64,000 bases of DNA from Croceicoccus mobilis (GCF_001661965.1 NZ_LYWZ01000020.1:266287-330286); one strand, 5' to 3'; shown: positions 18,127 to 27,597, counted from the first letter of the stretch. Made by a program: numbers and translations. The notes: generated by a model from the sequence alone, not told the origin.

Positions 18127-19572
18127 TCAGTTTGGCGCAGGTGCTTCGGCTTCCTGCACGGGAGCGTCCGGCGTTCCGCCCAGCGCCTTGTACAGGGCGA
18201 CTGCGGCCTGCGCCGCCTCGGCCTTTGCCGCAACGGCTGCGCGGGTGCGAGAGAGCAGTTCCAGCCGCGCCTGGTCGAGGGACAGGCGATTGTCCTCCCC
18301 CGCGTCGAAACGCTGCATGGAAAGGGCAAAGGCGCGTTCCTGATCGGCTGCTGCCTTTGTCGCCGCGTCGGCGCGCCCTTTCGCCTGCATAAAGCGATTG
18401 ATGGCCGCTTCGCTGTCGTTCAGCGCCTCGACCACGGCCTGTTCATAGGCTGCGGCTGCGGCATCGCTGGCGGCATCGGCGGCGCGGATCTTCGCCCGGA
18501 TAGAGCCGCCCGCAAAGATCGGCCATGAAAAAGCAGGCCCGATGGAAAATCGGGTTGAGGCGGGGTCGAACAGATCGCCCGCATCGCGCGCCTGCGTGCC
18601 CAAACCGCCCATCAGCGAAAAGCGGGGGAAGAGATCGGCGGTCGCGACACCCACCTGCGCGGTCGCTGCGGCAAGATGGCGTTCGGCAGCGCGCACATCG
18701 GGGCGGCGGCGCAAAAGGTCGGAGCGCAGGCCCACGAGGATGCTTTCGGGCGCGTCTGGCAACGGGGCGGACTGGCGCAGGGCAGGCGGGATATCCTCGG
18801 GCTTTCGCCCGGTCAGCGCGGCCAGCCTGTAGCTTGCCGCAGCCTCGGCAGTCGCGGCCTGCGCCGCGGCATCGCGCGCGGAGCCTGCCTCGGCGCTGGC
18901 GGTATCGGCCTGCTGGCGATTGGCCTCGCCCGCATCGTAAAGCTGCGTCGTCAGCGCAGAAAGTTCATCCGCCGTATCCGCCGCCTCCCGCGCGAGGGCG
19001 GAAGACTGCTGCGCTGCGCGCAGGTCCATGTAGCTGCGCGCGATCTCTGCCGTCAGCTGGACCAGAGCGCCCTGATATTGCGCCTCGGCTGCTCCCGCCT
19101 GCGCATTGGCGGCTTGCGCCTCGCGAGTGCGGCGGCCCCACAGGTCGATTTCCCAGCTGGCATCAAAGCCGAGGTCGAACAGGCTGTATTCCGGCGAGAA
19201 TCCGGGGATTGAGGAAACCGGGAGCTGCCCGTTTTCGCTCAACCGGTTTTCTGTCGCGGCGCCGCTGGCAGACAATTGCGGCAGCCGCTGGCCCAGCACG
19301 GCATCGCGATTGGCGCGCGCCTCGGTCAATCGTGCCCGCGCTTCGGCAAGCGTCGGGCTGCCTGCCAGCGCTTGCTCGATCAGGGCGGTCAGTTCGGGAT
19401 CGCCGAAATTCTGCCACCATGCCGGATCGATAGTGCCGGTCTCCGCCTGTTCGACCCAGGCGTCCTGCACCTGCGTATCGGGCGCGGCATAATCGGGGCC
19501 GACCGTGCAGCCGGACAGGATCAGGGCGAGCGTGCTGCAGGCGAGAGAAGTGCGGAAAGGGCGGGTGGACAT
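18127..19572 (-). CDS. NodT-family outer membrane efflux lipoprotein (TolC-like)
   Basis: 481 residues. The signal peptide ends in lipobox LSGC (Cys22), followed by TVGPDYAAPDT, the classic start of NodT/OprM-type factors. Two long Ala/Gln-rich helical repeats (LTEARANRDAVLGQRLPQ ... and the C-terminal YEQAVVEALNDSEAAINRF) form the trimeric periplasmic tunnel. It is the last gene of the six-gene export operon, 4 bp after the second ABC permease, and should supply the outer membrane exit of the tripartite pump. The transported substrate is unknown. Confidence 0.93.
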   Translation of the reverse strand: MSTRPFRTSLACSTLALILSGCTVGPDYAAPDTQVQDAWVEQAETGTIDPAWWQNFGDPELTALIEQALAGSPTLAEARARLTEARANRDAVLGQRLPQLSASGAATENRLSENGQLPVSSIPGFSPEYSLFDLGFDASWEIDLWGRRTREAQAANAQAGAAEAQYQGALVQLTAEIARSYMDLRAAQQSSALAREAADTADELSALTTQLYDAGEANRQQADTASAEAGSARDAAAQAATAEAAASYRLAALTGRKPEDIPPALRQSAPLPDAPESILVGLRSDLLRRRPDVRAAERHLAAATAQVGVATADLFPRFSLMGGLGTQARDAGDLFDPASTRFSIGPAFSWPIFAGGSIRAKIRAADAASDAAAAAYEQAVVEALNDSEAAINRFMQAKGRADAATKAAADQERAFALSMQRFDAGEDNRLSLDQARLELLSRTRAAVAAKAEAAQAAVALYKALGGTPDAPVQEAEAPAPN

Positions 19573-19576
19573 CGGA

Positions 19577-20680
19577 TTACTCCATGCGCGCGCGGAACAG
19601 CCAGCCCGCGGCGGATATGGTGATGGTGGCGATCAGCAGGAGCGGCCAGAGCAGGCCGAAGACATCGGCGGCAGGCATGTCCTTGAGGAACTGGCCAAGC
19701 GAGAGTTCGAGGAAATAGCGCGCCGGATTTCCATAGGTGATGAATTGCAGCCAGCCGGGCATGTTCTCGACCGGACTGGAAAAGCCAGAGAGCAGGATGA
19801 CCGGGACAGTCGCGACAAAACTGCCCAGAAATGCCTGCTGCTGCGTCATCGACAGCGAGGAGACGAACAGCCCCACGCCGATCAGCGAGAGGAGATAGGC
19901 CGACAGGCCGAGGTAGAACAGCGCCAGCGAGCCGGTGAAGGGCACGCCGAACACCAGTGGTGCGACGATCAGATAGACCGTGCCGTTGAACAGCCCCACG
20001 CAGAACGGCGGGATCATCTTGCCGATCAGGATCTGCGGCACGGTCAGCGGGCTGACCATCAGCTGGTCGAATGTGCCCATCTCGCGTTCGCGCGCGACCG
20101 ATTGCGCGGTCACCGAAAGCCCGGCGACCGAGACGATGATGACCAGCAGGCTGGGCATGTTGAACCAGATATATTCAAGGTTTGGATTGAACCAGTTTAT
20201 CGGGGCGCTTGCCTCGCGTGAGGCAAGCGGACTGCCCGACACCACCGCCCCCGTGCTGGCCGCGATCCGCGTGAGATAGCCGCCTACGATCTGCGCCGCG
20301 TTCGATTTGCGCCCATCGAGAATGACGCCGACACTCGCCGGTTGTCCGCGCACGATGTCGCGGTCGAAATCCTGCTCGATCACAAGCGCGGCGATCACGT
20401 CCTGTGTCTCGACGGCGCGGCGCACCTCCTCCATCGAATGGAGCAGCTTTACCTCGTCGAAACTGGGGCTGGCCTCGATCTGCTGGATCAGTTCGATGCT
20501 GGCCGACCCGCCCGACCGGTCGAGCACGGCGACATCGACGTTGTTGACGTCGAGCGTGACCGCGAAGCTGAAGATCACCAGCTGGATCATCGGCGGCAGC
20601 ACCAGCGTGATGCGCCCCTTGGGGTCGCGCAGCAGGGCCCAGAACTCCTTGATGATCGTGGCTTTCAGCGCGCCCCCCAT
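19577..20680 (-). CDS. ABC-2 type permease of the export operon (YbhR-like)
   Basis: 367 residues from ATG 20680, whose first base is also the last base of the preceding stop (TGATG), so translation is coupled. One N-terminal membrane segment is followed by a periplasmic domain of about 150 residues (VDVAVLDRSGG ... ), then five membrane segments. SVAREREMGTFDQLMVSPLT is the ABC-2 permease motif that contacts the ATPase. It pairs with the permease encoded just upstream to form the membrane channel, in the arrangement of the E. coli YbhFSR system. Exports an unknown compound. Confidence 0.92.
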   Translation of the reverse strand: MGGALKATIIKEFWALLRDPKGRITLVLPPMIQLVIFSFAVTLDVNNVDVAVLDRSGGSASIELIQQIEASPSFDEVKLLHSMEEVRRAVETQDVIAALVIEQDFDRDIVRGQPASVGVILDGRKSNAAQIVGGYLTRIAASTGAVVSGSPLASREASAPINWFNPNLEYIWFNMPSLLVIIVSVAGLSVTAQSVAREREMGTFDQLMVSPLTVPQILIGKMIPPFCVGLFNGTVYLIVAPLVFGVPFTGSLALFYLGLSAYLLSLIGVGLFVSSLSMTQQQAFLGSFVATVPVILLSGFSSPVENMPGWLQFITYGNPARYFLELSLGQFLKDMPAADVFGLLWPLLLIATITISAAGWLFRARME

Positions 20681-21807
20681 CAGTCGAGGCTCCTTTTCGT
20701 GACACGGATGCACAGGGCGAAAAAGCCCGCGCCGAACAGAAGGAGGATCCCGATATTGGGAATAATCAGCGCCCAGATGTCACCCGCCAGAAACACGCTT
20801 TGCAAAGATGGCACGAAATAGCGGGCTGGGACCATATAGGTGATCGCCTGGATCCATGTCGGCATGGACGATATCTCGAACAGGAATCCCGAGAGCAGGA
20901 ACGTCGGCAGAAAGCCTGTCAGCAGCGCGACCTGGCTTGCCACGAACTGGTTTTTCGTCGCGGCCGAGATGAACAGGCCTTGCCCCAGCGCAGGCATCAG
21001 ATAGGCCGCCGAAATGGCGAGCAATCCCCAGATCGATCCGCGCAAAGGCACGCCGAAAACGAACACGGCAAGCAGCGTGCACAATACCATCGAGACCAGC
21101 GCCAGCAGGAAATAGGGCACGATCTTGCTGGCGAGGAATTCGGCCATGTGCATGGGGGTGGCCATCATCGCCTCCATCGTGCCGCGTTCCCATTCGCGCG
21201 CGATGATAAGAGACGTCAGCAGCGTTCCAATCATCGTCATGACGATGGCGATGGCGCCGGGCACGAGGAACATGCGGCTCTGCAGCGATGGATTATACCA
21301 GAAGCGCAGCGATAGCGAGATCGGCGGTTCGAGTGAGGTGCCCCTGTCGGCAGCCTCGTTCGCTAGCCATGTCTGAAGCACCCCTTCTGCATAGGAGCGG
21401 GTGAAGTTCGCGGTATTGGGCATGGTGCCATCGGTAATGATCTGCACGCGCGGCGGATTGCCGCGCGCATAGCCCTTGCCGAAATCCTGCGGGATCACGA
21501 CGATGCCGCGGATCTCGTCGGAGATCATCATATCCCTTAGCGGCTGGACCGTCCGCGCCATGTGCACGTCGAAATAGCGGCTGTTCTGGTAAGCGCCTGC
21601 CAGGGACTGCGCGGCGGCGCTTTCATCCTCCAGCGCGATGCCGATGCTGGTGTGCGTGGAATCGAGATTGAGCGCATAGCCGAACAGGAACAAAAGCAGG
21701 ATCGGCAGGAAAAACGCGATCAGCCCCGTCGCCGGATCGCGCAGGATCTGCCGCGTCTCCTTGGCGATCATGGCGAAAAGGCGCCTCTTGTCGATGGCCG
21801 CGCTCAT
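20680..21807 (-). CDS. ABC-2 type permease of the export operon (YbhS-like)
   Basis: 375 residues. An N-terminal cytoplasmic stretch (KETRQILRDPATGLIAFFLP) leads into the first membrane segment, then a large extracytoplasmic domain and five further membrane segments. EWERGTMEAMMATPM is the coupling motif for the ATPase. It overlaps the ATPase gene by 4 bp upstream and the second permease by 1 bp downstream. Heterodimer with that permease is inferred from the gene order, as in the YbhFSR family. Confidence 0.92.
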   Translation of the reverse strand: MSAAIDKRRLFAMIAKETRQILRDPATGLIAFFLPILLLFLFGYALNLDSTHTSIGIALEDESAAAQSLAGAYQNSRYFDVHMARTVQPLRDMMISDEIRGIVVIPQDFGKGYARGNPPRVQIITDGTMPNTANFTRSYAEGVLQTWLANEAADRGTSLEPPISLSLRFWYNPSLQSRMFLVPGAIAIVMTMIGTLLTSLIIAREWERGTMEAMMATPMHMAEFLASKIVPYFLLALVSMVLCTLLAVFVFGVPLRGSIWGLLAISAAYLMPALGQGLFISAATKNQFVASQVALLTGFLPTFLLSGFLFEISSMPTWIQAITYMVPARYFVPSLQSVFLAGDIWALIIPNIGILLLFGAGFFALCIRVTKRSLD

Positions 21808-23558
21808 GCCGCTTCGCTCTCTTGGCGGGATGCGTCGCTCGCCTCGATCATGGCGATGAACGTGTCTTCCATCGTCGGATCGTCGAGATCGGCCATTTGC
21901 GCGGCTTCGGCTTTCAACTCGTCAGGCGTGCCGCCCGCGATCTGTTCGGAGCGATAGATCAGCGTGATTTCGTCGCAATATTCCGCCTCTTCCATGAAAT
22001 GCGTGGTGACGAGGACGGCGACACCTTTTTCGACAAGGCCGTTGATGTGCATCCAGAATTCACGCCGCGTGACCGGGTCGACGCCGCTGGTCGGCTCATC
22101 GAGGAACAGGACGGGCGGTTCGTGAAGCACGGCCGCTGCCAGCGCGAGGCGCTGTTTAAAGCCAAGGGGGAGGGTGCCGGCATCGGTCCTGAGCCGGTCG
22201 CCCAGCTCGAAAATATCGGTCACGCGTTCGACTGCAGCCCGCGCATCGGAGCCCTTCAGCCCGTAGGCGCCGGCGAAAAAGTTCAGGTTCTGCTGGACGG
22301 AGAGTTCGCCATAGAGCGAGAATTTCTGCGCCATGTAACCCAGCGCCGCGCGCGCCTCTCCGCCCGATGTGCGCAAATCATGGCCTGCCACCGCGCCCGA
22401 ACCATCGGTCGGGGTGAGGAGGCCGCAGAGCATCTTGAACGTGGTCGACTTACCCGCGCCATTGGGACCAAGAAGTCCGAAGATGGACCCGTAAGGCACT
22501 GAAAAACTGACATCATGTGCAGCGGTGAAGTCGCCGAAACGCTTGGTTAGCCCTTGCGCTTCGATAGCCGGGCCCGACCCTGGCTCAATCCTGCGATAGC
22601 GTTCGGCAAGTGCGCTCGTCCCCTTGGGTCCGCCGCCCAGCCGTTCGATGAAGCCATCTTCGAAGCGCGGGGTAGCGGGGGTGACATCGAAACCGGACTC
22701 GCCCTTCAGCGCGTCCTTGTCCTGCAGCAAAAGCCGGACCGAGCGGCCCTGGATCGTGCCATCGAGGACGTCGCTGCGATCCAGCATCCGTGTCAGCACC
22801 TGCCGGCGGCGCGGCTCAAAACCGGTAAGGCGGACGACGCGGTCGTCGACGGAGCCTGTGAGCCGGGCGGGATCGCCCTCGAACAGGAGTTCGCCCTCGC
22901 TCAGCAGATAGACCGTGTCGCATTTCTCGGCTTCGTCGAGATAGGCGGTGGACCACAGCACACCCATCTGCCCGGTTTCCGATCCATCGCCCAGCAGGTC
23001 CTGCACCATGGCCCAAAGCTCGCGCCGCGAGATCGGATCGACGCCGACACCCGGTTCGTCGAGCAGCAGCAGGCGCGGCGTCTTCACCAATGCGCAGGCA
23101 AGGCCGAGCTTTTGCTTCATGCCCCCTGAAAGATTGCCCGCCAGCCGCTCGCGAAAACGGTCGAGATCGGTGAATTTCAGAAGCCGCGCAAAGGTCTCGT
23201 CATGATCCTCCCGCGGCAGGGCACGCATCTCGGCATAGAGTTGCAGGTTCTGTTCGACCGAGAGGTCTTCATACAGCCCGAAGCGCTGCGGCATGTACCC
23301 GATGTCGGCGAGATCCCTGCCCGGTTTGCCGCCAAGCACCTCGACTTCGCCGCCATCGGCTTTCATCAGCCCGGCGAGGATGCGGATAAGCGTGGTCTTG
23401 CCCGCACCATCGGGGCCGACAAGTCCGGTCACGCGGCCCGTCAGGATTTCCAGCGAAACATCCGACAGGGCAGGCTTTTCCGCGCCATCGAAATTCTTCG
23501 ACAGCCCGGATACGCGGGCAACCGCGTCCCTGTGGTGGGCATCGCCCGTCACGCTCAA
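21804..23558 (-). CDS. Double ATP-binding ABC transporter ATPase (YbhF/RbbA-like)
   Basis: 584 residues with two fused nucleotide-binding domains. Domain 1: Walker A GPDGAGKTT, signature LSGGMKQK, Walker B LLLLDEPGVGVDP. Domain 2 starts near residue 335: Walker A GPNGAGKST and Walker B VLFLDEPTSGVDP, but its signature reads LPLGFKQRLA instead of LSGGQ, a degeneracy common in this family. It energises the two ABC-2 permeases encoded downstream. The start overlaps the HlyD-type gene by 4 bp. Cytoplasmic, membrane associated. Substrate unknown. Confidence 0.94.
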   Translation of the reverse strand: MSVTGDAHHRDAVARVSGLSKNFDGAEKPALSDVSLEILTGRVTGLVGPDGAGKTTLIRILAGLMKADGGEVEVLGGKPGRDLADIGYMPQRFGLYEDLSVEQNLQLYAEMRALPREDHDETFARLLKFTDLDRFRERLAGNLSGGMKQKLGLACALVKTPRLLLLDEPGVGVDPISRRELWAMVQDLLGDGSETGQMGVLWSTAYLDEAEKCDTVYLLSEGELLFEGDPARLTGSVDDRVVRLTGFEPRRRQVLTRMLDRSDVLDGTIQGRSVRLLLQDKDALKGESGFDVTPATPRFEDGFIERLGGGPKGTSALAERYRRIEPGSGPAIEAQGLTKRFGDFTAAHDVSFSVPYGSIFGLLGPNGAGKSTTFKMLCGLLTPTDGSGAVAGHDLRTSGGEARAALGYMAQKFSLYGELSVQQNLNFFAGAYGLKGSDARAAVERVTDIFELGDRLRTDAGTLPLGFKQRLALAAAVLHEPPVLFLDEPTSGVDPVTRREFWMHINGLVEKGVAVLVTTHFMEEAEYCDEITLIYRSEQIAGGTPDELKAEAAQMADLDDPTMEDTFIAMIEASDASRQESEAA

Positions 23559-24556
23559 TCCTCTGCGGGCGCGCGAGCGGCGAGGACATTGACCGTGACC
23601 GGCTGCCCCTGCCTCAGCCCATCGTCCGGGTCGGACACGATGATGCGCAGGCGATAGACCAGATCGGTGCGCAAATCCTCGGTCTCGACCTGCTTCGGCG
23701 TGAATTCCGCGCGCGGTGAGATAAAGCCGATAGTGCCCTGATATTCCTTGGGATTACCGTCTGCAGTCACCGTGACTTTCATACCGGGGGAAATACGGGA
23801 CAGATCGGTCTGCGCGACATAGGCGCGGACCCGCATCGGCCTGTCGATCGCGATGGTAAATGCGGTCGCGCCCGGTGCGACCAGGCTGCCCGGTTCAACG
23901 GCGCGGGTCATGATGACGCCATCGACCGGCGCCTCCAGCCGCGTAAATGACAGGTCGGTATCAACCGAGCCACGCGCGGCCTCTGCCGCCTGTAGCTGAG
24001 CGCGGGCGGCGGCAATGTCTTCGCGCCTTGCGCCCTGCCGCGTCAGCGATGCCGCCTCTGCCGCTTCGCGATACTGTGCCTGCGCGGTTTCCAGCGCGGT
24101 CTCGGTCGCCTTCCAGTTCGCGCGGCTGATCGCGCCGGTTTCCAGCAGCGGTTGGCGGCGATCATAATCCTGCTGCGCCTTGTCCAGCGCGGCGCGGGCG
24201 GCGGAAAGCCGCGCATTGGCGCTGGCGATTTCCTGCGGGCGATTGCCTGCCTGCAGCTTGGCAAGACTGGCGCGTGCCTGCGCCAGCTCCGCATCGGCCT
24301 GCCGCAAACGGTCCTGCGCCTGCGACGCATCGATGCTGGCAAGCAGATCGCCTTTCTCGACGCGTTCGCCTTCCTCGACCGGGATTTCCTCGACCCGGCC
24401 CGACGCCTGAAAGGCCATCTCGACCTCTCTCACATCGACATTGCCATACAGGGTGAGCGGGCCGGCGGGCCGCGCGATCAGGCCAAAGCCGCTGGTGGCT
24501 ATGGCGATGACGACAAGCGCGGCAATCGCGATACCGACGATGATGCGGCGTTTCAT
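23555..24556 (-). CDS. HlyD-family periplasmic adaptor (YbhG-like)
   Basis: 333 residues. One N-terminal membrane anchor (IVGIAIAALVVIAIATSGFG) is followed by VDVREVEMAFQASGRVEEIPV, the first lipoyl half, a long coiled-coil hairpin (about residues 75-205, rich in Ala, Arg and Gln) and the second lipoyl half with LEAPVDGVIMTRAVEPGS. The beta-barrel and the FTPKQVETEDLRTDLVYRLR segment are typical of the YbhG subgroup. The protein joins the inner membrane ABC complex to the NodT outer membrane factor encoded at the end of the operon. 4 bp overlaps on both sides. Confidence 0.94.
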   Translation of the reverse strand: MKRRIIVGIAIAALVVIAIATSGFGLIARPAGPLTLYGNVDVREVEMAFQASGRVEEIPVEEGERVEKGDLLASIDASQAQDRLRQADAELAQARASLAKLQAGNRPQEIASANARLSAARAALDKAQQDYDRRQPLLETGAISRANWKATETALETAQAQYREAAEAASLTRQGARREDIAAARAQLQAAEAARGSVDTDLSFTRLEAPVDGVIMTRAVEPGSLVAPGATAFTIAIDRPMRVRAYVAQTDLSRISPGMKVTVTADGNPKEYQGTIGFISPRAEFTPKQVETEDLRTDLVYRLRIIVSDPDDGLRQGQPVTVNVLAARAPAED

Positions 24557-25179
24557 TCAGAGCTCTCCATATCGGCGGTCAGCACGAGTTCGGTGTTGGC
24601 GTGGAACTGGTCGATCAGGATGCGGGCGGTCGCGGTGTCGAGCGTTTCGACGCCCATGACCCGGCACACCGATGCACGTGTTATGCGCAAGGTCATGGCC
24701 TGCCCCCAAAGCGCGACGGCGCAGGCGCGCGCCTGCGGTTCGCTCAGGTCGCTTCGCGCGCAGCGGATCAGGCTGACGACCGTTTCGATCACGCGGTTCA
24801 TCATGCCGCTGTAAAGTTCGTCGAATGCCTTGGTCGGGGCCTGCTGTTCACGCACGATGAAGCCCGACCAGCGTTCCGATTGCGGATCGAGCATGATGCG
24901 GGCGAAACCTTCGAGAAGGGCGTGGAGGGCTTTGACGGCCTGATCGCGGCTTTGCCGGGCAGGATCGCCGATGGAATCGAGAATCGGATCGAAGCGGGCC
25001 GAGATATGCTCCGCGATATGGCGGGCGCAGGCGATGTAGAGCCCTTCCTTGCCGCCGAAATGGTAAGTGATTGACGACATGGCCGTATTGGCATCCGCCG
25101 CGATGGCGCGCGTCGCCGCACCCTCAAACCCAAGGCGCGAGAAATGGCAGGTCGCCGTTTCGAGAAGCTTTTCCTTCAT
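24553..25179 (-). CDS. TetR-family regulator (CecR/YbiH-like) of the export operon
   Basis: 208 residues. The N-terminal helix-turn-helix (TCHFSRLGFEGAATRAIAADA ... SSITYHFGGKEGLY) is a canonical TetR DNA-binding domain; the C-terminal part matches the DUF1956/CecR ligand-binding group. It is the first gene of the operon and overlaps the adaptor gene by 4 bp, so it should autoregulate and repress the pump. A palindrome just upstream (25195-25210) is the likely operator. The ligand is unknown; E. coli CecR controls a similar ybhGFSR operon. Confidence 0.92.
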   Translation of the reverse strand: MKEKLLETATCHFSRLGFEGAATRAIAADANTAMSSITYHFGGKEGLYIACARHIAEHISARFDPILDSIGDPARQSRDQAVKALHALLEGFARIMLDPQSERWSGFIVREQQAPTKAFDELYSGMMNRVIETVVSLIRCARSDLSEPQARACAVALWGQAMTLRITRASVCRVMGVETLDTATARILIDQFHANTELVLTADMESSE

Positions 25180-25194
25180 TGGGAGCTGGGTAAT

Positions 25195-25210
25195 TCGTTC
25201 GACCGAACAA
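25195..25210. promoter_or_regulatory. Candidate TetR operator upstream of the export operon
   Basis: GTTCG-AC-CGAAC (25197-25208) is a perfect 5+5 inverted repeat, extended by TT/AA flanks with one mismatch. It lies 16-30 bp upstream of the TetR start codon, and another CGAAC half-site follows at about 25220. Position and symmetry suit a TetR dimer; binding is inferred. Confidence 0.5.
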
Positions 25211-25343
25211 AGTCAAGATCGAACGGAAGCGCGCGTCGATTCGGCGCGTCGCGATCACGGGTTAAAACGCCCGCTGTTTCGAAAATTCAGGATTGTTGGG
25301 GAAGGGTGGGTTTCCGCCGCGGACAATGCCGGTTGGCGAAAGT

Positions 25344-25420
25344 TGGTCGGGACGAGAGGATTCGAACCTCCGACCCCCACACCCCCAGTGTGATGCGCTA
25401 CCAGGCTGCGCTACGTCCCG
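25344..25420 (-). tRNA. tRNA-Pro (GGG)
   Basis: 77 nt including encoded CCA. The acceptor stem pairs CGGGACG with CGTCCCG. The anticodon loop reads CTGGGGG between TCACA and TGTGG, giving anticodon GGG. The T-arm contains TTCGAAT. Discriminator A. It is transcribed away from yajC. Confidence 0.97.
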
Positions 25421-25468
25421 ACCGGACAGCGGCCCTATAGGCGGGCATTTTCGATGGCGCAAGCCGTT

Positions 25469-25487
25469 GTGACATGGAAATTGTCAC
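25469..25487. promoter_or_regulatory. Palindrome between tRNA-Pro and yajC
   Basis: GTGACA (25469-25474) and TGTCAC (25482-25487) form a perfect inverted repeat with a 7 bp spacer. It is in the 223 bp shared upstream region of tRNA-Pro (leftward) and yajC (rightward). No regulator can be named from the sequence. Confidence 0.3.
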
Positions 25488-25643
25488 GGCCGGTTCATGC
25501 GGCATGTCTTCAGGTGCCGACGCGCCGGGTTTGCCTCGCTTGTTTAATACTGCTAGGCGCGCGGCCATCCATGGCGGACGGGTGGCGAAATGCAGCCCCG
25601 ATGCCCATCCCATCTCTTTCTTGAAAGCATCGGTTCGTCTGAC

Positions 25644-25976
25644 ATGACCAGCACTTTCATGTTCCTCGCCGCCGCGACCTCTTCGTCCGCGCCGCCTGCG
25701 TGGATGCAGTTCCTTCCCCTGATCGCGATGGGCGCGATCTTCTGGTTCCTGATCCTTGGCCCCCAGCGCCGCCGGATGAAGGAGCACCAGGCCAAGCTTG
25801 CCGAGCTGAAGAAGGGCGACAAGGTCGTCACCGCCGGTGGGCTGATCGGCAAGGTGATCAAGCTTTCCGACGATTACGTCGAGCTTGAACTGGCGCAGGG
25901 CGTGAAGGTGCAGGCCGTGCGCAGCACGCTTGGCGATGTGATCCCCCCGGGCGGTGCAAAGCCCGCCAACGATTGA
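25644..25976 (+). CDS. yajC: Preprotein translocase subunit YajC
   Basis: 110 residues from ATG 25644. One membrane segment (FLPLIAMGAIFWFLILGPQRR) is followed by the cytoplasmic YajC domain with LKKGDKVVTAGGLIGKV and VRSTLGDVIPP. It assists the SecDF-SecYEG holo-translocon. The gene precedes secD by 14 bp, the standard yajC-secD-secF operon. Earlier in-frame starts exist but lack family sequence. Confidence 0.96.
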   Translation: MTSTFMFLAAATSSSAPPAWMQFLPLIAMGAIFWFLILGPQRRRMKEHQAKLAELKKGDKVVTAGGLIGKVIKLSDDYVELELAQGVKVQAVRSTLGDVIPPGGAKPAND

Positions 25977-25990
25977 AGGCATAGCTTTCC

Positions 25991-27583
25991 ATGCTTGATT
26001 TTCCCACGTGGAAGCGGGTCTGGCTGTGGGGCATAACCGCCCTCGGCATCCTGCTGGCCGCGCCGTCGATCGCCATGCTGGCGGGCGCGCAATGGCCGTC
26101 TTCCCTGCCCGATCCAGAGATTAATCTGGGTCTCGACCTTGCCGGCGGTAGCCACATCCTGCTTGAGGCCGATACTGCGCAGGTGCGCGGCCTTCGCCTC
26201 GCCGCGATGGAAGAGACCGTGCGCGATTCCATGCGCGAGAAGGGGATCGCCATCGGCGATATCTCCACCGCCGACGGCAATCTGTCCTTCATGCTGGAAG
26301 ATGGCAGCGACGTCGACGCCGCACGCGAAGCTCTGCTTCCGCAGCTGGAAGGCGTGGGGCTTACCGGTCAGCGCAACTGGAACCTCGAGGTGATGGACGG
26401 GCAGCGCATCGTGCTGTCGCCCACCGACGTGGGGCTGGAGCAGGCCGTCGAAAACGCGATGGACACCGCGACCGATGTCGTGCGCCGCCGTATCGATGAA
26501 CTGGGCACGCGTGAGCCGACCATCATCCGGCAGGGCGACAACCGCATCGTCGTGCAGGTTCCCGGCCTTCAGGATCCAGCCGCGCTGAAGGCGCTTCTGG
26601 GCCAGACCGCCAAGCTGGAATTCAAGCTGGTCGACACGACCGCGCTGCCCGACCAGCTGGCGCAGGGCATCGCCCCTCCGGGCGACCAGATCCTGCCTTT
26701 CGCGCCCGATGCCAGCCAGCAGGGCGTGATCGCGGTCAAGCGTCTGGGCGGTATTCAGGGCGACCAGCTGACCAATGCGCAGCAGGGCTATGACCAGAAC
26801 GGCGCGCCGGTGGTGAACATCACCTTCAATTCCGAAGGCGGGCGCAAATTCGCGGCGCTCACGACCGAGAACGTGAACCGTCCTTTCGCCATCATTCTTG
26901 ACGGTGAAGTGCTGTCGGCCCCCAATATCAACGAGCCGATCCTTGGCGGTCAGGCGCAGATTTCGGGCGGATTCAGCGTGGATACGGCGAATAATCTCGC
27001 CATCTCGCTGCGTTCGGGCGCGCTGCCGATCGACCTCGCCGTGGTGGAGGAGCGCACTGTCGGTCCCGACCTCGGTGCCGATTCGATTGAAAAGGGCGTG
27101 CTCGCGCTTTTGATCGGCGGCGTGATCGTGCTGGTGTTCATGGTCGTCACCTATGGCCGCTTCGGCCTTTACGCCGATCTCGCGCTGCTGCTGAACGTGC
27201 TGCTCATCCTTGGCATCATGGCTCTGCTTGGCTCCACGCTCACGCTGCCCGGTATTGCCGGTTTCGTGCTGACCGTGGGTGCGGCGGTCGACGCCAACGT
27301 GCTGATCAACGAACGCATCCGCGAGGAACGCCGCCGCGGCCGCCGCGTGGTGCAGGCGGTGGAAGTCGGCTATCGCGAAGCGCGCCGCGCCATTCTCGAC
27401 GCCAATATCACGAACGTCATCGCGGGCGTGCTGTTGTTCCTGTTCGGCTCCGGCCCGATCCGCGGTTTCGCCATCGTTCTCATCATCGGCATCATCACCT
27501 CGGTCTTTACCGCGGTCGTGCTGACCCGCATGTGGGTCGCCGGTTACCTGCGGGCCAAGCGCCCCAGCGAACTCAACATCTAA
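25991..27583 (+). CDS. secD: Protein translocase subunit SecD
   Basis: 530 residues. One N-terminal membrane segment, the P1 head domain (LGLDLAGGSHILLE, VVRRRIDELGTREPTI), and a C-terminal block of five segments with GAAVDANVLINERIREE, the RND-like proton-conducting signature. It pulls substrates out on the periplasmic side using the proton gradient. Paired with secF downstream (14 bp gap) and yajC upstream. Length is that of the unfused SecD of proteobacteria. Confidence 0.97.
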   Translation: MLDFPTWKRVWLWGITALGILLAAPSIAMLAGAQWPSSLPDPEINLGLDLAGGSHILLEADTAQVRGLRLAAMEETVRDSMREKGIAIGDISTADGNLSFMLEDGSDVDAAREALLPQLEGVGLTGQRNWNLEVMDGQRIVLSPTDVGLEQAVENAMDTATDVVRRRIDELGTREPTIIRQGDNRIVVQVPGLQDPAALKALLGQTAKLEFKLVDTTALPDQLAQGIAPPGDQILPFAPDASQQGVIAVKRLGGIQGDQLTNAQQGYDQNGAPVVNITFNSEGGRKFAALTTENVNRPFAIILDGEVLSAPNINEPILGGQAQISGGFSVDTANNLAISLRSGALPIDLAVVEERTVGPDLGADSIEKGVLALLIGGVIVLVFMVVTYGRFGLYADLALLLNVLLILGIMALLGSTLTLPGIAGFVLTVGAAVDANVLINERIREERRRGRRVVQAVEVGYREARRAILDANITNVIAGVLLFLFGSGPIRGFAIVLIIGIITSVFTAVVLTRMWVAGYLRAKRPSELNI

Positions 27584-27597
27584 GGGAGGGCTGAACT

